Source: CAWVSB01 sp046710535
Lineage (GTDB): Bacteria > Pseudomonadota > Gammaproteobacteria > Pseudomonadales > CAWVSB01
DNA: 64,000 nucleotides
Direction of reading: 5' to 3'
Assembly (NCBI GenBank): GCA_046710535.1
Contig: JBKEHH010000003.1
Coordinates: 124,001 to 188,000, forward strand
Part shown: positions 46,056 to 55,197 of the stretch, in pieces
Layout of the letters: every line of letters begins with the position of its first letter
Position numbering within the stretch: position 1 is the stretch's first letter
Position numbers and translations under genes: made by a program
Notes under the pieces: model-generated
The model's input: only the letters and a program-made list of their open reading frames with translations
The model's database searches: none
What the model was told of the DNA's origin: nothing

Positions 46056-47651
46056 ATGAGTACTTACCAAGCAGATATCGATTCAGTTGCCGCGCTACGC
46101 ACAGAAAATGGCGATGCATGGAACACAATTAACCCAGAATCTGCAGCTCGCATGCGTGCTCAGAACAAATTTAAAACTGGCCTAGAAATCGCTCAGTACA
46201 CTGCCGACGTTATGCGTGCAGATATGGCGGCTTTCGACGGTGACAAGACTAAGTACACTCAGTCTTTAGGTTGCTGGCACGGTTTTGTAGGCCAACAGAA
46301 GATGATTTCTGTGAAGAAACACTTTGGCACTACCGAGCGCACTTACCTTTACCTTTCTGGCTGGATGGTTGCGGCTCTACGCAGTGACTTTGGTCCTCTT
46401 CCTGACCAATCTATGCACGAGAAAACCACTGTTGCTTCTCTGGTTGAAGAATTGTACACATTTCTACGTCAAGCTGACGCACGTGAACTAGGCGGCCTTT
46501 TCCGCGATCTAGACGCTGCTCGTGAAGCTGGCGACAGTGCTAAAGAGAAAGAAGTTCAAGCTGCAATCGAAGGTCACCAGACTCACGTTGTGCCAATTAT
46601 TGCTGATATCGATGCCGGTTTTGGTAACGCTGAAGCGACTTATTTAATGGCTAAGCAGATGATCGAAGCGGGTGCTTGTGCCCTACAGATCGAAAACCAA
46701 GTAGCTGATGAAAAGCAATGTGGTCACCAGGACGGTAAAGTTACTGTTCCTCACGCTGACTTCCATTCTAAAATCCGCGCATTGCGTTATGCATTTCTAG
46801 AGTTAGGTATAGACAACGGTGTTATCGTTTCGCGTACTGACTCTGAAGGTGCTGGTCTTACTAAAGAAATCGCTGTTGTTAAAGAGCCAGGCGATCAAGG
46901 CGATCGTTACAACTCTTTCCTAGATGTTGAAGAAGTAGACGTAGCTGACATGGCTGAAGGCGATGTATGCTTCAACCGTGATGGCAAGCTAGTTCGTCCT
47001 AAGCGTTTGGCTTCTGGCCTTTACCAGTTCCGTCAAGGTACTGGCGAAGAGCGCTGCGTATTTGACAGCATCGAAGCTATTAAAGCTGGCGCAGATCTTC
47101 TTTGGATAGAAACGGCTACCCCTAGCGTCGCTGACATTGCCGACATGATGAACGAAGTTCGTAAAGAAATTCCAGATGCTAAGCTTGTTTACAACAACAG
47201 CCCATCATTTAACTGGACGCTTAACTTCCGTCAGCAAGCATATGACCGTTGGGTTGAAGCAGGTACAGATGTTGCTGCATATGACCGTGCTGATCTAATG
47301 AACGCCAAGTATGACGATACTGATCTGGCTGCAGATGCAGACGACAAAGTTCGTACTTTCCAAGCAGATACTGCTCGCGAAGCGAACATTTTCCATCACT
47401 TGATCACTCTACCGACTTATCACACCACTGCATTGTCGGTTGATAACTTGGCTAAAGAGTATTTCGGTGATGCGGGCATGCTTGGCTATGTTGCTGGCGT
47501 ACAGCGCAAAGAAATCCGTCAAGGTATCGCCTGTGTTAAACATCAAAACATGTCTGGTTCAGACATGGGTGATGACCACAAAGAATACTTTGCTGGTGAA
47601 AATGCTCTTAAAGCTGGCGGCGCGAACAACACGTCTAACCAGTTCGGCTAA
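46056..47651 (+). CDS. aceA: isocitrate lyase
   Basis: AceA splits isocitrate to succinate and glyoxylate in the glyoxylate shunt, needed for growth on acetate and fatty acids. The 531 residues match the long pseudomonad form. The catalytic Cys222 lies in EKQCGHQDGKV, and the metal and substrate sites include IADIDAGFGNAE and NSPSFNW. The ATG at 46056 was chosen, with GGAG seven bases upstream, over an in-frame TTG at 46044 that overlaps that site. Codon choice is strongly biased to GCT, CGT, AAC and GGC, unlike its neighbours, which suggests high expression. A strong terminator follows. Confidence 0.97.
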   Translation: MSTYQADIDSVAALRTENGDAWNTINPESAARMRAQNKFKTGLEIAQYTADVMRADMAAFDGDKTKYTQSLGCWHGFVGQQKMISVKKHFGTTERTYLYLSGWMVAALRSDFGPLPDQSMHEKTTVASLVEELYTFLRQADARELGGLFRDLDAAREAGDSAKEKEVQAAIEGHQTHVVPIIADIDAGFGNAEATYLMAKQMIEAGACALQIENQVADEKQCGHQDGKVTVPHADFHSKIRALRYAFLELGIDNGVIVSRTDSEGAGLTKEIAVVKEPGDQGDRYNSFLDVEEVDVADMAEGDVCFNRDGKLVRPKRLASGLYQFRQGTGEERCVFDSIEAIKAGADLLWIETATPSVADIADMMNEVRKEIPDAKLVYNNSPSFNWTLNFRQQAYDRWVEAGTDVAAYDRADLMNAKYDDTDLAADADDKVRTFQADTAREANIFHHLITLPTYHTTALSVDNLAKEYFGDAGMLGYVAGVQRKEIRQGIACVKHQNMSGSDMGDDHKEYFAGENALKAGGANNTSNQFG

Positions 47652-47701
47652 GCTGAATTAGCTTTACCTGGTGATTGCTTCGCATAACCAGGGCAGACAG
47701 A

Positions 47702-47734
47702 AAGGCGGCTCCTTCTAAAGGAGCCGCCTTTTTT
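47702..47734 (+). terminator. intrinsic terminator of aceA
   Basis: AAGGCGGCTCCTT and AAGGAGCCGCCTT form a perfect 13-bp stem with a 3-base loop, followed by a run of six T. It lies 50 bp after the aceA stop and separates aceA from the next gene and aceK. Confidence 0.95.
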
Positions 47735-47837
47735 ATTATTAAGATTATTACCACCTGATTCACCGCGGGAGTCGAATCATTTTTTACGCTAGTATTCGAA
47801 CCTGCTTCCACTACAAACTGATTAAGTGATTACGACT

Positions 47838-48401
47838 ATGGCAAATACACCAGTTTTTCTTATCGACGCTAAAGATTTATTAACCGAGCAAGGATTTGCT
47901 GCCAGTGCCATTTGGTATCACGGTACGTCATCGGCACTGTCCGGCTTAATCACAGAGCAAGGTTTAAAACGCTCAGGTGATAGAGAGTTGATGAGCGCTG
48001 CTAAAAATACCATGGCAACTATCGGCAATGACTATACTGAATCGATTGAACCAGTTTTTTTGACTCAAAGTAAAGAATTAGCATTTTACTGGGCGGAGCA
48101 AACGGTGCGAGATCGCAGTGTAAGGATTGAAGGTGATGAGCAGCCAGTGGTGTTTGCGGTAAAACTTCCAGCCGAACTAAACCAGCAAGTAAAACCCGAT
48201 GTGGGCGCGGCAAGCTTACTACTACTAAAAGAAGGCGAGAAATTTATGGCTTATCTAGCGGCTGTTTATCAGGCGACTGGCCTCGATGTACCTTCAATAG
48301 ATTTGATGAAAGCAGACCGTTTAGAGTATTTAAACACATTAGGCATGGCTTACTTTAATGCTGACATTAATGCTTCATGCCTAGAATTAATTACTGGCTA
48401 A
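47838..48401 (+). CDS. unknown protein with an ADP-ribosyltransferase-like pattern
   Basis: This 187-residue soluble protein is not assigned to a named family. It starts with WYHGTSSALSGLITEQGL (H28-G-T-S), then PVFLTQSKELAFYWAEQT and VVFAVKLP. That sequence of motifs (His strand, helix ending in Gly-Leu, aromatic/Leu-Thr strand with A-x-x-Y/W-A helix, hydrophobic strand) is the usual pattern of ART-fold proteins such as KptA/Tpt1 and PARP-like toxins. The third catalytic position (Glu or equivalent) is not clear. It has an upstream in-frame GTG at 47826; ATG at 47838 was used. It lies between aceA and aceK but after a terminator. No antitoxin-like gene is next to it. Confidence 0.6.
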   Translation: MANTPVFLIDAKDLLTEQGFAASAIWYHGTSSALSGLITEQGLKRSGDRELMSAAKNTMATIGNDYTESIEPVFLTQSKELAFYWAEQTVRDRSVRIEGDEQPVVFAVKLPAELNQQVKPDVGAASLLLLKEGEKFMAYLAAVYQATGLDVPSIDLMKADRLEYLNTLGMAYFNADINASCLELITG

Positions 48402-48541
48402 TTGTATTTATTACTAAAGACTCCGCATTCAAAGCTTATAATAAAGACCATACTGTGTGCCCGTTTGGCTATGCTTAACTCGACAGTGCTTTTTTTGTTA
48501 TGCTACATCCGCTTTACCAATTTTTGGGATTTCACTAGCGC

Positions 48542-50269
48542 ATGTCTACCTCTCGCCAACTAGCTCGCACCATTCTCAATGGCTTTCATTCTATGTTTGC
48601 CGACTTTCAAAATATAACCTTAGGCGCACGAGCACGCTTTGAACAACAAGACTGGAAAGGCGTACAGCAAGCACAAGCTGACCGGCTAGAAATTTATAAA
48701 GCTAAAGTAGATCAACTGCTGCCTTTGCTAAGAAATTTAGCTGGGGATCATATTCATAACTTGGCCACGTGGCAGAAAATGCGCCAAGACTATGGACAAC
48801 TTATAGGCCAGCACAGTAACTTTGAAATTGCAGAAAGCTTTTACAATTCAGTTTTTTGTAAAGTGTTTGCGCATCAACATATTACTAATGATTATGCGTT
48901 TGTTTTGTCATCAAGACGTAAGCGCAATACACGCTCTGAACTAGCGGCTTTTTCTAGCTATAAATTCAACGGCCAAATAAAAGAGCTAGTTGCGAAAATA
49001 CTCAGCGACTATGAATTTAGCACCCCCTTTAGTGACATAGCTTTTGATGTTAGCCAAATCACTCGCAACGTTATTCAACAACTAGTCGGTGACGAAACGC
49101 GGCCTAACAGCTCAATAACTGTAGATGTATTAGAACCTATTTTTTACCGTAATAAAGGCGCATATTTAGTCGGACGAGTTAATGGTGTCGGCGAAAACCC
49201 CGCACCATTTGTCCTACCATTTCTGTATCAGGCTGACGGTACATTGTATATCGACACTTTGATAACAGATCCCGATGAAGTCAGCGTCATTTTTAGTTTC
49301 ACCCGATCCTACTTTATGATGGACTCAGCTGTACCCGCCCAAATTGTAGAGTTTTTGCACGGCGTTATGCCGCATAAAAAGCTCTATGAGCTATACGCTG
49401 GCATCGGTTTTAGAAAACATGCTAAAACCGATTTCTTCCGTGATTTTATGGCGCATCTGGACAATTCTGATGACCCTCTTATTATTGCCCCGGGCATTAA
49501 AGGCATGGTAATGAGCGTATTCGTTTTGCCCTCATACGATATTGTTTTTAAAATTATTAAGGACAAATTTACACCACCAAAAGAAGTTACTAAAAAAATT
49601 GTTAAGGAAAAATATCAGCTAGTAACCAAGCATGACCGCGCCGGTCGAATGGCCGACACCCAAGAATTTAATGCTATGCAATTTCCTAAAAATCGGTTTT
49701 CAACTGAGCTGATTGAAGAGTTACAAAAGGTTGCCCCATCGCAATTAACCATTACCGATACTGAAATAATTATTGAGCACTTATATACCGAACGTCGAAT
49801 GGAGCCACTTAATCTTTATTTGCGAACAGCAGACGACCAACAAACAATCAACGTCATGGACGAATATGGTAATGCCATTAAGCAACTTGCTGCGGCCAAT
49901 ATATTTCCCGGCGACATGCTGCTAAAGAACTTTGGCGTTACCCGTCATGGTCGGGTAGTCTTTTATGACTATGATGAAATCTGTCATCTAACCGAATGTA
50001 ACTTTCGTAGAATTCCCCAGCCCCGCAATGAGCAAGAGGAAATGGCTTCTACCCCCTGGTATGCGGTAAAAGAATTTGATATTTTCCCGGAGGAATTTAG
50101 ATTATTCTTCTCCGGTAACCCCAAGGCTAAAAAGGCTTTTGATGAGCTTCATGGGGATTTATATGACGTTCAAACTTGGCAGGATATGCAAAATCAGATC
50201 ATTGCCGGGCAAGTTGTAGACGTGTTTCCATATCGCCAGCGAAAACGATTTACGCGCCAACTCCCATAA
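48542..50269 (+). CDS. aceK: isocitrate dehydrogenase kinase/phosphatase
   Basis: AceK phosphorylates isocitrate dehydrogenase to push carbon into the glyoxylate shunt and removes the phosphate when needed. The 575 residues have the helical regulatory N-domain (about 1-300) and a kinase-like C-domain with the ATP loop APGIKGMVMSVF and the lysine in VFKIIKDKF. The block ELYAGIGFRKHAKTDFFRDF and the catalytic FYDYDEICHL are also present. The length is normal. It is functionally linked to aceA 900 bp upstream but separated from it by a terminator and the ART-like gene. Confidence 0.96.
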   Translation: MSTSRQLARTILNGFHSMFADFQNITLGARARFEQQDWKGVQQAQADRLEIYKAKVDQLLPLLRNLAGDHIHNLATWQKMRQDYGQLIGQHSNFEIAESFYNSVFCKVFAHQHITNDYAFVLSSRRKRNTRSELAAFSSYKFNGQIKELVAKILSDYEFSTPFSDIAFDVSQITRNVIQQLVGDETRPNSSITVDVLEPIFYRNKGAYLVGRVNGVGENPAPFVLPFLYQADGTLYIDTLITDPDEVSVIFSFTRSYFMMDSAVPAQIVEFLHGVMPHKKLYELYAGIGFRKHAKTDFFRDFMAHLDNSDDPLIIAPGIKGMVMSVFVLPSYDIVFKIIKDKFTPPKEVTKKIVKEKYQLVTKHDRAGRMADTQEFNAMQFPKNRFSTELIEELQKVAPSQLTITDTEIIIEHLYTERRMEPLNLYLRTADDQQTINVMDEYGNAIKQLAAANIFPGDMLLKNFGVTRHGRVVFYDYDEICHLTECNFRRIPQPRNEQEEMASTPWYAVKEFDIFPEEFRLFFSGNPKAKKAFDELHGDLYDVQTWQDMQNQIIAGQVVDVFPYRQRKRFTRQLP

Positions 50270-50335
50270 CGTGGCAGAACGCGCTATTATTAACCCTTAC
50301 TTGCTGTCCTACTATTATTTCACTAAAGGTGCTCC

Positions 50336-51151
50336 ATGAAATTAATTGCAAAAGTCATCGCTGTATTACTCATCATTGTTATCGTCGGCGTTATCTACGT
50401 GGCGATGAATTTGGGCAGTTTGATCAAACAAGGTATTGAAGAATACACACCGCCAATTGTTGGCGCTAGCGTTACCGTAGATAGCGTTAATATCATGCCA
50501 TTCACTGGCAGTGGCGGTATTAACGATTTCAATGTCGGCAACCCACAAGGCTTTGGCGATGGCAACGCTCTGGCTTTAGGTGAGATTTCTATCAGTATAG
50601 AACCCGCATCACTTACTAAAGACGTAATAATTATTGATAACATACTGATCGACAGCCCTGTGATTAACTTCATTCAGTTAGCAGACAACTCGACTAACTT
50701 CACTAAGCTACTTGAGAACGTAAACCAAAGCACAGCAGCGGCTGATAAAAAACAAACAACTGAGCCAGAACCTGCGACTGACGGCGAAGCTACTGGCGTT
50801 GAGAAGAAATTTATCATCAAAAACTTCGATTTAAACAATGCACAACTATCAGCCACTATTCCTTTATTAGGTGAAAAGCCCATCTCGCTAACACTGCCAA
50901 ATATTCATCTTGAGGGCATTGGAGAGAAATCTGGTGGCCAGCATGCTGCCGGTATTGCTAAAGAGATTGGTGACAAACTAACCAAAGCGATTAGTGACGC
51001 GGTGGCGAAGTCAGATGAGTTTAGAAAGCAGCTCACCGAAAAGCTGAAAAATGAAGCCAAAGACAAGGCCGAGGCAGAGCTGACGGACAAACTGACAGAA
51101 AAACTAGGCGCAGAAGACACCAAATTATTAAAAGGACTATTCAACCGCTAA
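50336..51151 (+). CDS. AsmA-like inner-membrane-anchored protein
   Basis: This 271-residue protein has one N-terminal anchor (about 5-25) followed by a periplasmic beta-rich part resembling AsmA/DUF748-type modules (VDSVNIMPFTGSGGINDFNVGNPQGF and EISISIEPASLTKDVIIIDNILIDSP as two consecutive blocks). A Glu/Pro/Thr linker (about 135-155) leads to a second beta stretch and a charged helical tail rich in Lys, Glu and Ala (about 205-268). It is much shorter than AsmA itself. Function unknown; related proteins act in lipid transport or outer-membrane upkeep. Confidence 0.7.
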   Translation: MKLIAKVIAVLLIIVIVGVIYVAMNLGSLIKQGIEEYTPPIVGASVTVDSVNIMPFTGSGGINDFNVGNPQGFGDGNALALGEISISIEPASLTKDVIIIDNILIDSPVINFIQLADNSTNFTKLLENVNQSTAAADKKQTTEPEPATDGEATGVEKKFIIKNFDLNNAQLSATIPLLGEKPISLTLPNIHLEGIGEKSGGQHAAGIAKEIGDKLTKAISDAVAKSDEFRKQLTEKLKNEAKDKAEAELTDKLTEKLGAEDTKLLKGLFNR

Positions 51152-51168
51152 GTTAGCGGTGTAATCCC

Positions 51169-51999
51169 ATGACTAAAACTAAGCAGGATCATATACCGGC
51201 CTTTGGCAGGTTACTGCGCTTTTGGCGTATGACCACTGAACTCAGCCAGGAAGAACTATCGGCAAGGGTCGGGGCTTCAGCGCGCCACTTAAGTTTTCTT
51301 GAGAACGGCAAGTCTAACCCTGGCCGCCAAATGGTGGTTGACCTCGCTCAGGTTTTTGAGCTAGCTCATCGAGATACCAACAATATGTTGGTGGCTGCAG
51401 GGTTTCAGCCAAATAACACTACTGACGATAGTGAGAGCGAGCAGAAGTTTTTAGAAAAGTCGCTGAAGCTTACTTTACAAGCACTAAACCCAGCCCCCGC
51501 TTGTATTGCTGATCCTTGCGGCGATATTCGCTTTGTCAATCGTGCTTGGGTTTATTATCACCAATTAAAAAACACCTCTTTCGTCAACGGCGACTGCACC
51601 AACTCCTACCATTTATATTTTTCAAACGAAGGACTTCGCCCCTATTTAGAAGACTGGGACGGGGTGGCCTGTGCACTGCTAATGAACCTGCAACAAGAAG
51701 TATTGCTAACCGACGACGCCAAAGCCCAAAAAGTATTAGATGAGTTATTGAACTACAGCGGCATTCCGGAAAACTGGCGCCAACGCGGCAAAGAAGTTGC
51801 TTATAATCACAGTTTTAGAATTAAACTGCAGTTTGACGACGGCCCCCACCAAACTTATATAGCGGTCAATAACACCGTTGGCGCGACGCCTTATGTATCG
51901 CAACCACGCCTACTGATTTCATCGCTGCACTCGCTCAACCCAAACCTTTACGACCCTGATCTAAGTGGGCCGCTATCGCACCCCTTGATGGTGGGCTAA
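51169..51999 (+). CDS. XRE-type regulator with MmyB-like ligand domain
   Basis: This 276-residue protein has an N-terminal Cro/C1-type helix-turn-helix (LRFWRMTTELSQEELSARVG, then ARHLSFLENGKSNPGRQMV). Its C-terminal domain matches the MmyB-like ligand-binding domain (PAPACIADPCGDIRFVNRAW). Such regulators in actinobacteria and proteobacteria are often next to oxidoreductase genes they control. It starts 17 bp after the AsmA-like gene and converges on the acyl-CoA dehydrogenase pair with a four-base overlap. Confidence 0.88.
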   Translation: MTKTKQDHIPAFGRLLRFWRMTTELSQEELSARVGASARHLSFLENGKSNPGRQMVVDLAQVFELAHRDTNNMLVAAGFQPNNTTDDSESEQKFLEKSLKLTLQALNPAPACIADPCGDIRFVNRAWVYYHQLKNTSFVNGDCTNSYHLYFSNEGLRPYLEDWDGVACALLMNLQQEVLLTDDAKAQKVLDELLNYSGIPENWRQRGKEVAYNHSFRIKLQFDDGPHQTYIAVNNTVGATPYVSQPRLLISSLHSLNPNLYDPDLSGPLSHPLMVG

Positions 52000-53111
52000 G
52001 CCGCTAGAAACTCGGCAGCGATGGTTTCCCCTAAATTTTGAATCAACGCTGAGCTAACACCACAGTTTAGCTCTATTTGCTTTGCCCATAGACAATAGCG
52101 AAACAACAAATAATCTCGATCGATACCAACACCACCATGTAAATGCTGTGAGGCCTGACTAACTCGATGACATACATCACCAGTCCATATCTTGGCAATC
52201 ATCACTGCTTCAGCGGCATCACTATCTTGCTCCAATAACGATATGGCCTGCTGCGCAGTAAGTCGCAAGCATTCAACGTCAATGTAGCAATCAGCGGCGC
52301 GGTGCCCCACCGCTTGAAAGGTCGCTATAGGCACCCCAAACTGTTCACGCTCTGACGTATAACTAGCGGTTATTCGCATCATTTTATCGGTTAGACCAAT
52401 CGCCGTAGCACACAGTGCTGCACTCATATGCTCAACCAAAGCCTTCATCATCAACTCTGCAGTCTCATCATTAGCAACCAGTTGCGCCGCTGCGTTTTGC
52501 ATCGTTAGCAGATATTGAGGCTCACCCGTGGTACAAATTTGTTTTTCAACAACAACACCATCAGCCGCTGGATTAAGCAAGAATAAGGCTAAGCCCGCAT
52601 CCGTTTTAGCTGGCATTAATATCGCTTTACTGCTGGCGGCAAACGGCACCGCAGACTTCACCCCACTGACAGACCAAGCCCCTTTATTGCAATGAGCAGT
52701 AGTTTTTGGCGTTAATGGGTTGTCATTAGCGGGCTCCAACAATGCGGCGCTTATCATTGCCTCGCCTTTGGCAAGCTCTGGCAAATATCCCTCGCACAAC
52801 TCAGCGCTGGCATATTTTTGCAGTATATAGGCGGTTGTTAGTATTGGTACCAGCGGCACCGGGGCAACTGTTCGCCCTAGCTCTTCAAACAATAGCGACA
52901 AGGTTTCAAAACCAAAGCCAGAGCCTCCATACTGTTCATCAATAGCGACGGCTAATAAGCCTGCTGCAGCCAAGTCGCTCCATAGTTTGTCGTCAAACTT
53001 ATGTTCAAATACGTCTACTTCTCGCAGCCTATCTTGCGTTGTTTGATCCGTTAAAATTTGTACCGCTAAGTTTCTAACATCAATTTGTTGTTGCGAGTAA
53101 CTAAAATCCAT
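51996..53111 (-). CDS. acyl-CoA dehydrogenase, probable non-catalytic subunit
   Basis: This 371-residue flavoprotein-family member has the ACAD N-terminal helical domain (QQIDVRNLAVQILTDQTTQ), the middle beta domain and the C-terminal SEREQFGVPIATFQAVGHRAAD helix. At the position of the catalytic Glu of IVD/LCAD-type enzymes it reads LTDKMMRI with no Glu, and the C-terminal position used by MCAD also lacks one. Its start is 8 bp after the partner's stop. The pair fits alpha2beta2 acyl-CoA dehydrogenases known for steroid side chains and other bulky substrates, where one subunit lost the catalytic base. Substrate unknown. Confidence 0.88.
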   Translation of the reverse strand: MDFSYSQQQIDVRNLAVQILTDQTTQDRLREVDVFEHKFDDKLWSDLAAAGLLAVAIDEQYGGSGFGFETLSLLFEELGRTVAPVPLVPILTTAYILQKYASAELCEGYLPELAKGEAMISAALLEPANDNPLTPKTTAHCNKGAWSVSGVKSAVPFAASSKAILMPAKTDAGLALFLLNPAADGVVVEKQICTTGEPQYLLTMQNAAAQLVANDETAELMMKALVEHMSAALCATAIGLTDKMMRITASYTSEREQFGVPIATFQAVGHRAADCYIDVECLRLTAQQAISLLEQDSDAAEAVMIAKIWTGDVCHRVSQASQHLHGGVGIDRDYLLFRYCLWAKQIELNCGVSSALIQNLGETIAAEFLAA

Positions 53112-53119
53112 AACCCCTC

Positions 53120-54301
53120 CTAACGGCTTCTAGGCATCCATAAACCAGCTGCCGAAATAATGTCTCGTTGTACTTCATTGGCACCACCGCCGAAGGTTAA
53201 TACTGACCCGACTCGATAACGCATTTCTAATTTACCCTGCAATATTGCGCCAACCGAGTCACGGTGAAGCGTTCCAGCCTGGCCCATAATTTCGAGCAAC
53301 ATGCGGTAACACTCGACAAAAAACTCACTGCCATAAACTTTAGCAGCCGAAGCATCCGCCATTGCCAAATTGCCACTAGTCATCGCCCAAGCTTGCTTTA
53401 AACATATTAAGCGTAGTGCTTCAGCACCTGTTTTTACTTTGGCCAAATTAGCCTGCACCCAAGGCTGGTTAATCATTGGGTTGCCATCACCACCAAGTGT
53501 TTGGGCCGCCCATTGAGCTGTTTCTTCATACAAAGCAGCAATCGGCCCATAATTAACCAGTGATAAACGTTCACGATTAAGCTGCCCAGTAATCATTCGC
53601 CAGCCATTATTTAGCTCGCCTACTAGTGCGCTGTCGGGCAATTTCACATCTTGATAATAGGTCGCATTGGTTCGCACACCCAGGGTATGAACCGGCGTAA
53701 GGGAAAACCCAGGATTATTCACCGGCATTAAAAACATACTTAACCCTTTATGAGGTTTAGCTGCCTCAGGGTCAGTGCGCGCAGCTAACCAAACATAGTC
53801 TGCGTAGTTGGCTAAGCTAGTCCACATTTTTTGCCCATTGATTAGCCAGCCATCAGCGGTTTTCTCCGCTTTTGTTTTTAAACTCGCTAAATCAGTTCCT
53901 GCGCTGGGCTCAGAGTAGCCAACCGCAATAATCACTTCGCCTTTTAATATTCCCTGAACAACTGTTTTGCGTATTTCCTCACTGCCATGCTCAGCCAAAA
54001 CTGGGCCAACCGACTCAGTCGTTAAAAAGGGGTACGGAAAGCCTGCTCGCATCACTTCGTCAGTAAAAATGTACTGTTCCATTGGCGACGCTTCGCGTCC
54101 GCCATATTCTTTCGGCCAACTCAATGCTATCCAACCGTCACTGCCCATTTTTTTTAACAAACGTCTAAATTCTGGCCCACCACCTTCAAAGTACTCAGGA
54201 TTTTTCATTTCCTCAGCCAATGCGGGGGTCATTATACCTTTCATATATTCGCGTATTTCACGCTGCAAATTCAGCTGTTCAGGGGTAAATTCAATTTTCA
54301 C
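53120..54301 (-). CDS. acyl-CoA dehydrogenase, probable catalytic subunit
   Basis: This 393-residue ACAD has the FAD and substrate motifs VGYSEPSAGTDLASLKT and WLINGQKMWTSLANYADY. It also has LNRERLSLVNYGPIAALYEET, where the YEET Glu falls at the IVD/LCAD catalytic position, and a C-terminal FGGGANEVQRDII where MCAD-type enzymes carry their catalytic Glu (here Gly). It is the first gene of a two-gene unit with the 371-residue partner. The pair probably introduces a double bond into an acyl-CoA substrate in beta-oxidation. Confidence 0.92.
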   Translation of the reverse strand: MKIEFTPEQLNLQREIREYMKGIMTPALAEEMKNPEYFEGGGPEFRRLLKKMGSDGWIALSWPKEYGGREASPMEQYIFTDEVMRAGFPYPFLTTESVGPVLAEHGSEEIRKTVVQGILKGEVIIAVGYSEPSAGTDLASLKTKAEKTADGWLINGQKMWTSLANYADYVWLAARTDPEAAKPHKGLSMFLMPVNNPGFSLTPVHTLGVRTNATYYQDVKLPDSALVGELNNGWRMITGQLNRERLSLVNYGPIAALYEETAQWAAQTLGGDGNPMINQPWVQANLAKVKTGAEALRLICLKQAWAMTSGNLAMADASAAKVYGSEFFVECYRMLLEIMGQAGTLHRDSVGAILQGKLEMRYRVGSVLTFGGGANEVQRDIISAAGLWMPRSR

Positions 54302-54508
54302 TATTACTAACCGCCAATTATTTCTGTGGTTTAATTATACTCATCACACTAGGTTCAAAAGCTTATGGCAGTCAGACTTCACTGCCAATCAATACAGCAT
54401 CGCATGACTAAATGGTAAAGTACTCACAAAGTCATCAGATCAACATAATTGATGATTAGGCGGTGTATAATTAGTCTTAAAGAGTTAGTACGACTAAGAG
54501 ATAATTCC

Positions 54509-55129
54509 ATGCCTAAATCAAAAACTGTTGTCGACGCTTTCGGCACCTTCGCACTAACGGCCAGTCATCCAGAAGTAAAAAAATTAAAACGGTTAGACGA
54601 AACGCCATCAATACACGGTAACAAAGTATGGGGGTCGAGCTTTGTCATCATGGATTACCTCATCGAAAATCCTATCCCCAAAAATAAAAAGGTATTGGAT
54701 GTGGGTTGTGGCTGGGGTTTAACTGGAGTGTTTTTGGCAAAGACCTACAAGGCCAAAGTTATTGGCATGAATGCAGACCCTGCGGTAGCGCCATATTTAC
54801 AACTGCATGCACAGATAAATAATGTCAGTGTTCCATTTGAGAAAAAACGTTTTCAAGAAGTTAACAACGCTGACTTTACCAATGTACATACCGTTATTGG
54901 CGCCGATATTTGTTTTTGGGAGGAGTTGACCAAACCCTTATACCTAATGATAAAGCGGGCACTAAACGCGGGCGTAAAGCAAATCATCATTGGCGACCCA
55001 GGGCGTCAGCCATTTTATGATTTGGCAGAGTTATGTGAACAAACTCTTCCCAATACCGTTAGTATTACTCGACGCATAACCACACCTAAAACTAGCACCA
55101 AGAATTTACTGATCATTAAAAGCGCTTAG
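54509..55129 (+). CDS. class I SAM-dependent methyltransferase
   Basis: This 206-residue Rossmann-fold enzyme has VLDVGCGWGLTG as SAM motif I, a second acidic position in VIGMNADP, and GADICFWEEL at the motif IV position, as in the lysine methyltransferase-like branch. The ATG at 54509 was chosen because AAGAG lies just upstream and a TATAAT -10 element sits at 54466-54471, inside a longer frame that starts at 54449. The substrate is unknown. It precedes a decayed glycosyltransferase gene on the same strand. Confidence 0.82.
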   Translation: MPKSKTVVDAFGTFALTASHPEVKKLKRLDETPSIHGNKVWGSSFVIMDYLIENPIPKNKKVLDVGCGWGLTGVFLAKTYKAKVIGMNADPAVAPYLQLHAQINNVSVPFEKKRFQEVNNADFTNVHTVIGADICFWEELTKPLYLMIKRALNAGVKQIIIGDPGRQPFYDLAELCEQTLPNTVSITRRITTPKTSTKNLLIIKSA

Positions 55130-55197
55130 ATATTTTAATACTTTGCTATATTGTCAGTACTGCAACTTTTTGCCTCTGCATTGTATGAATTGTTTAT

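Noticed and set aside
47761..47815. GAGTCGAATC and ATTCGAACC strings, suggesting a tRNA
   Set aside because: There is no cloverleaf with matching acceptor arms; the two strings only resemble T-loops.
47838..48401. toxin-antitoxin pair
   Set aside because: No small partner gene is adjacent; the neighbours are aceA behind a terminator and aceK.
54449..54508. upstream extension of the methyltransferase gene
   Set aside because: A TATAAT element lies inside it, the ribosome site fits the ATG at 54509, and the extra residues are not methyltransferase-like.
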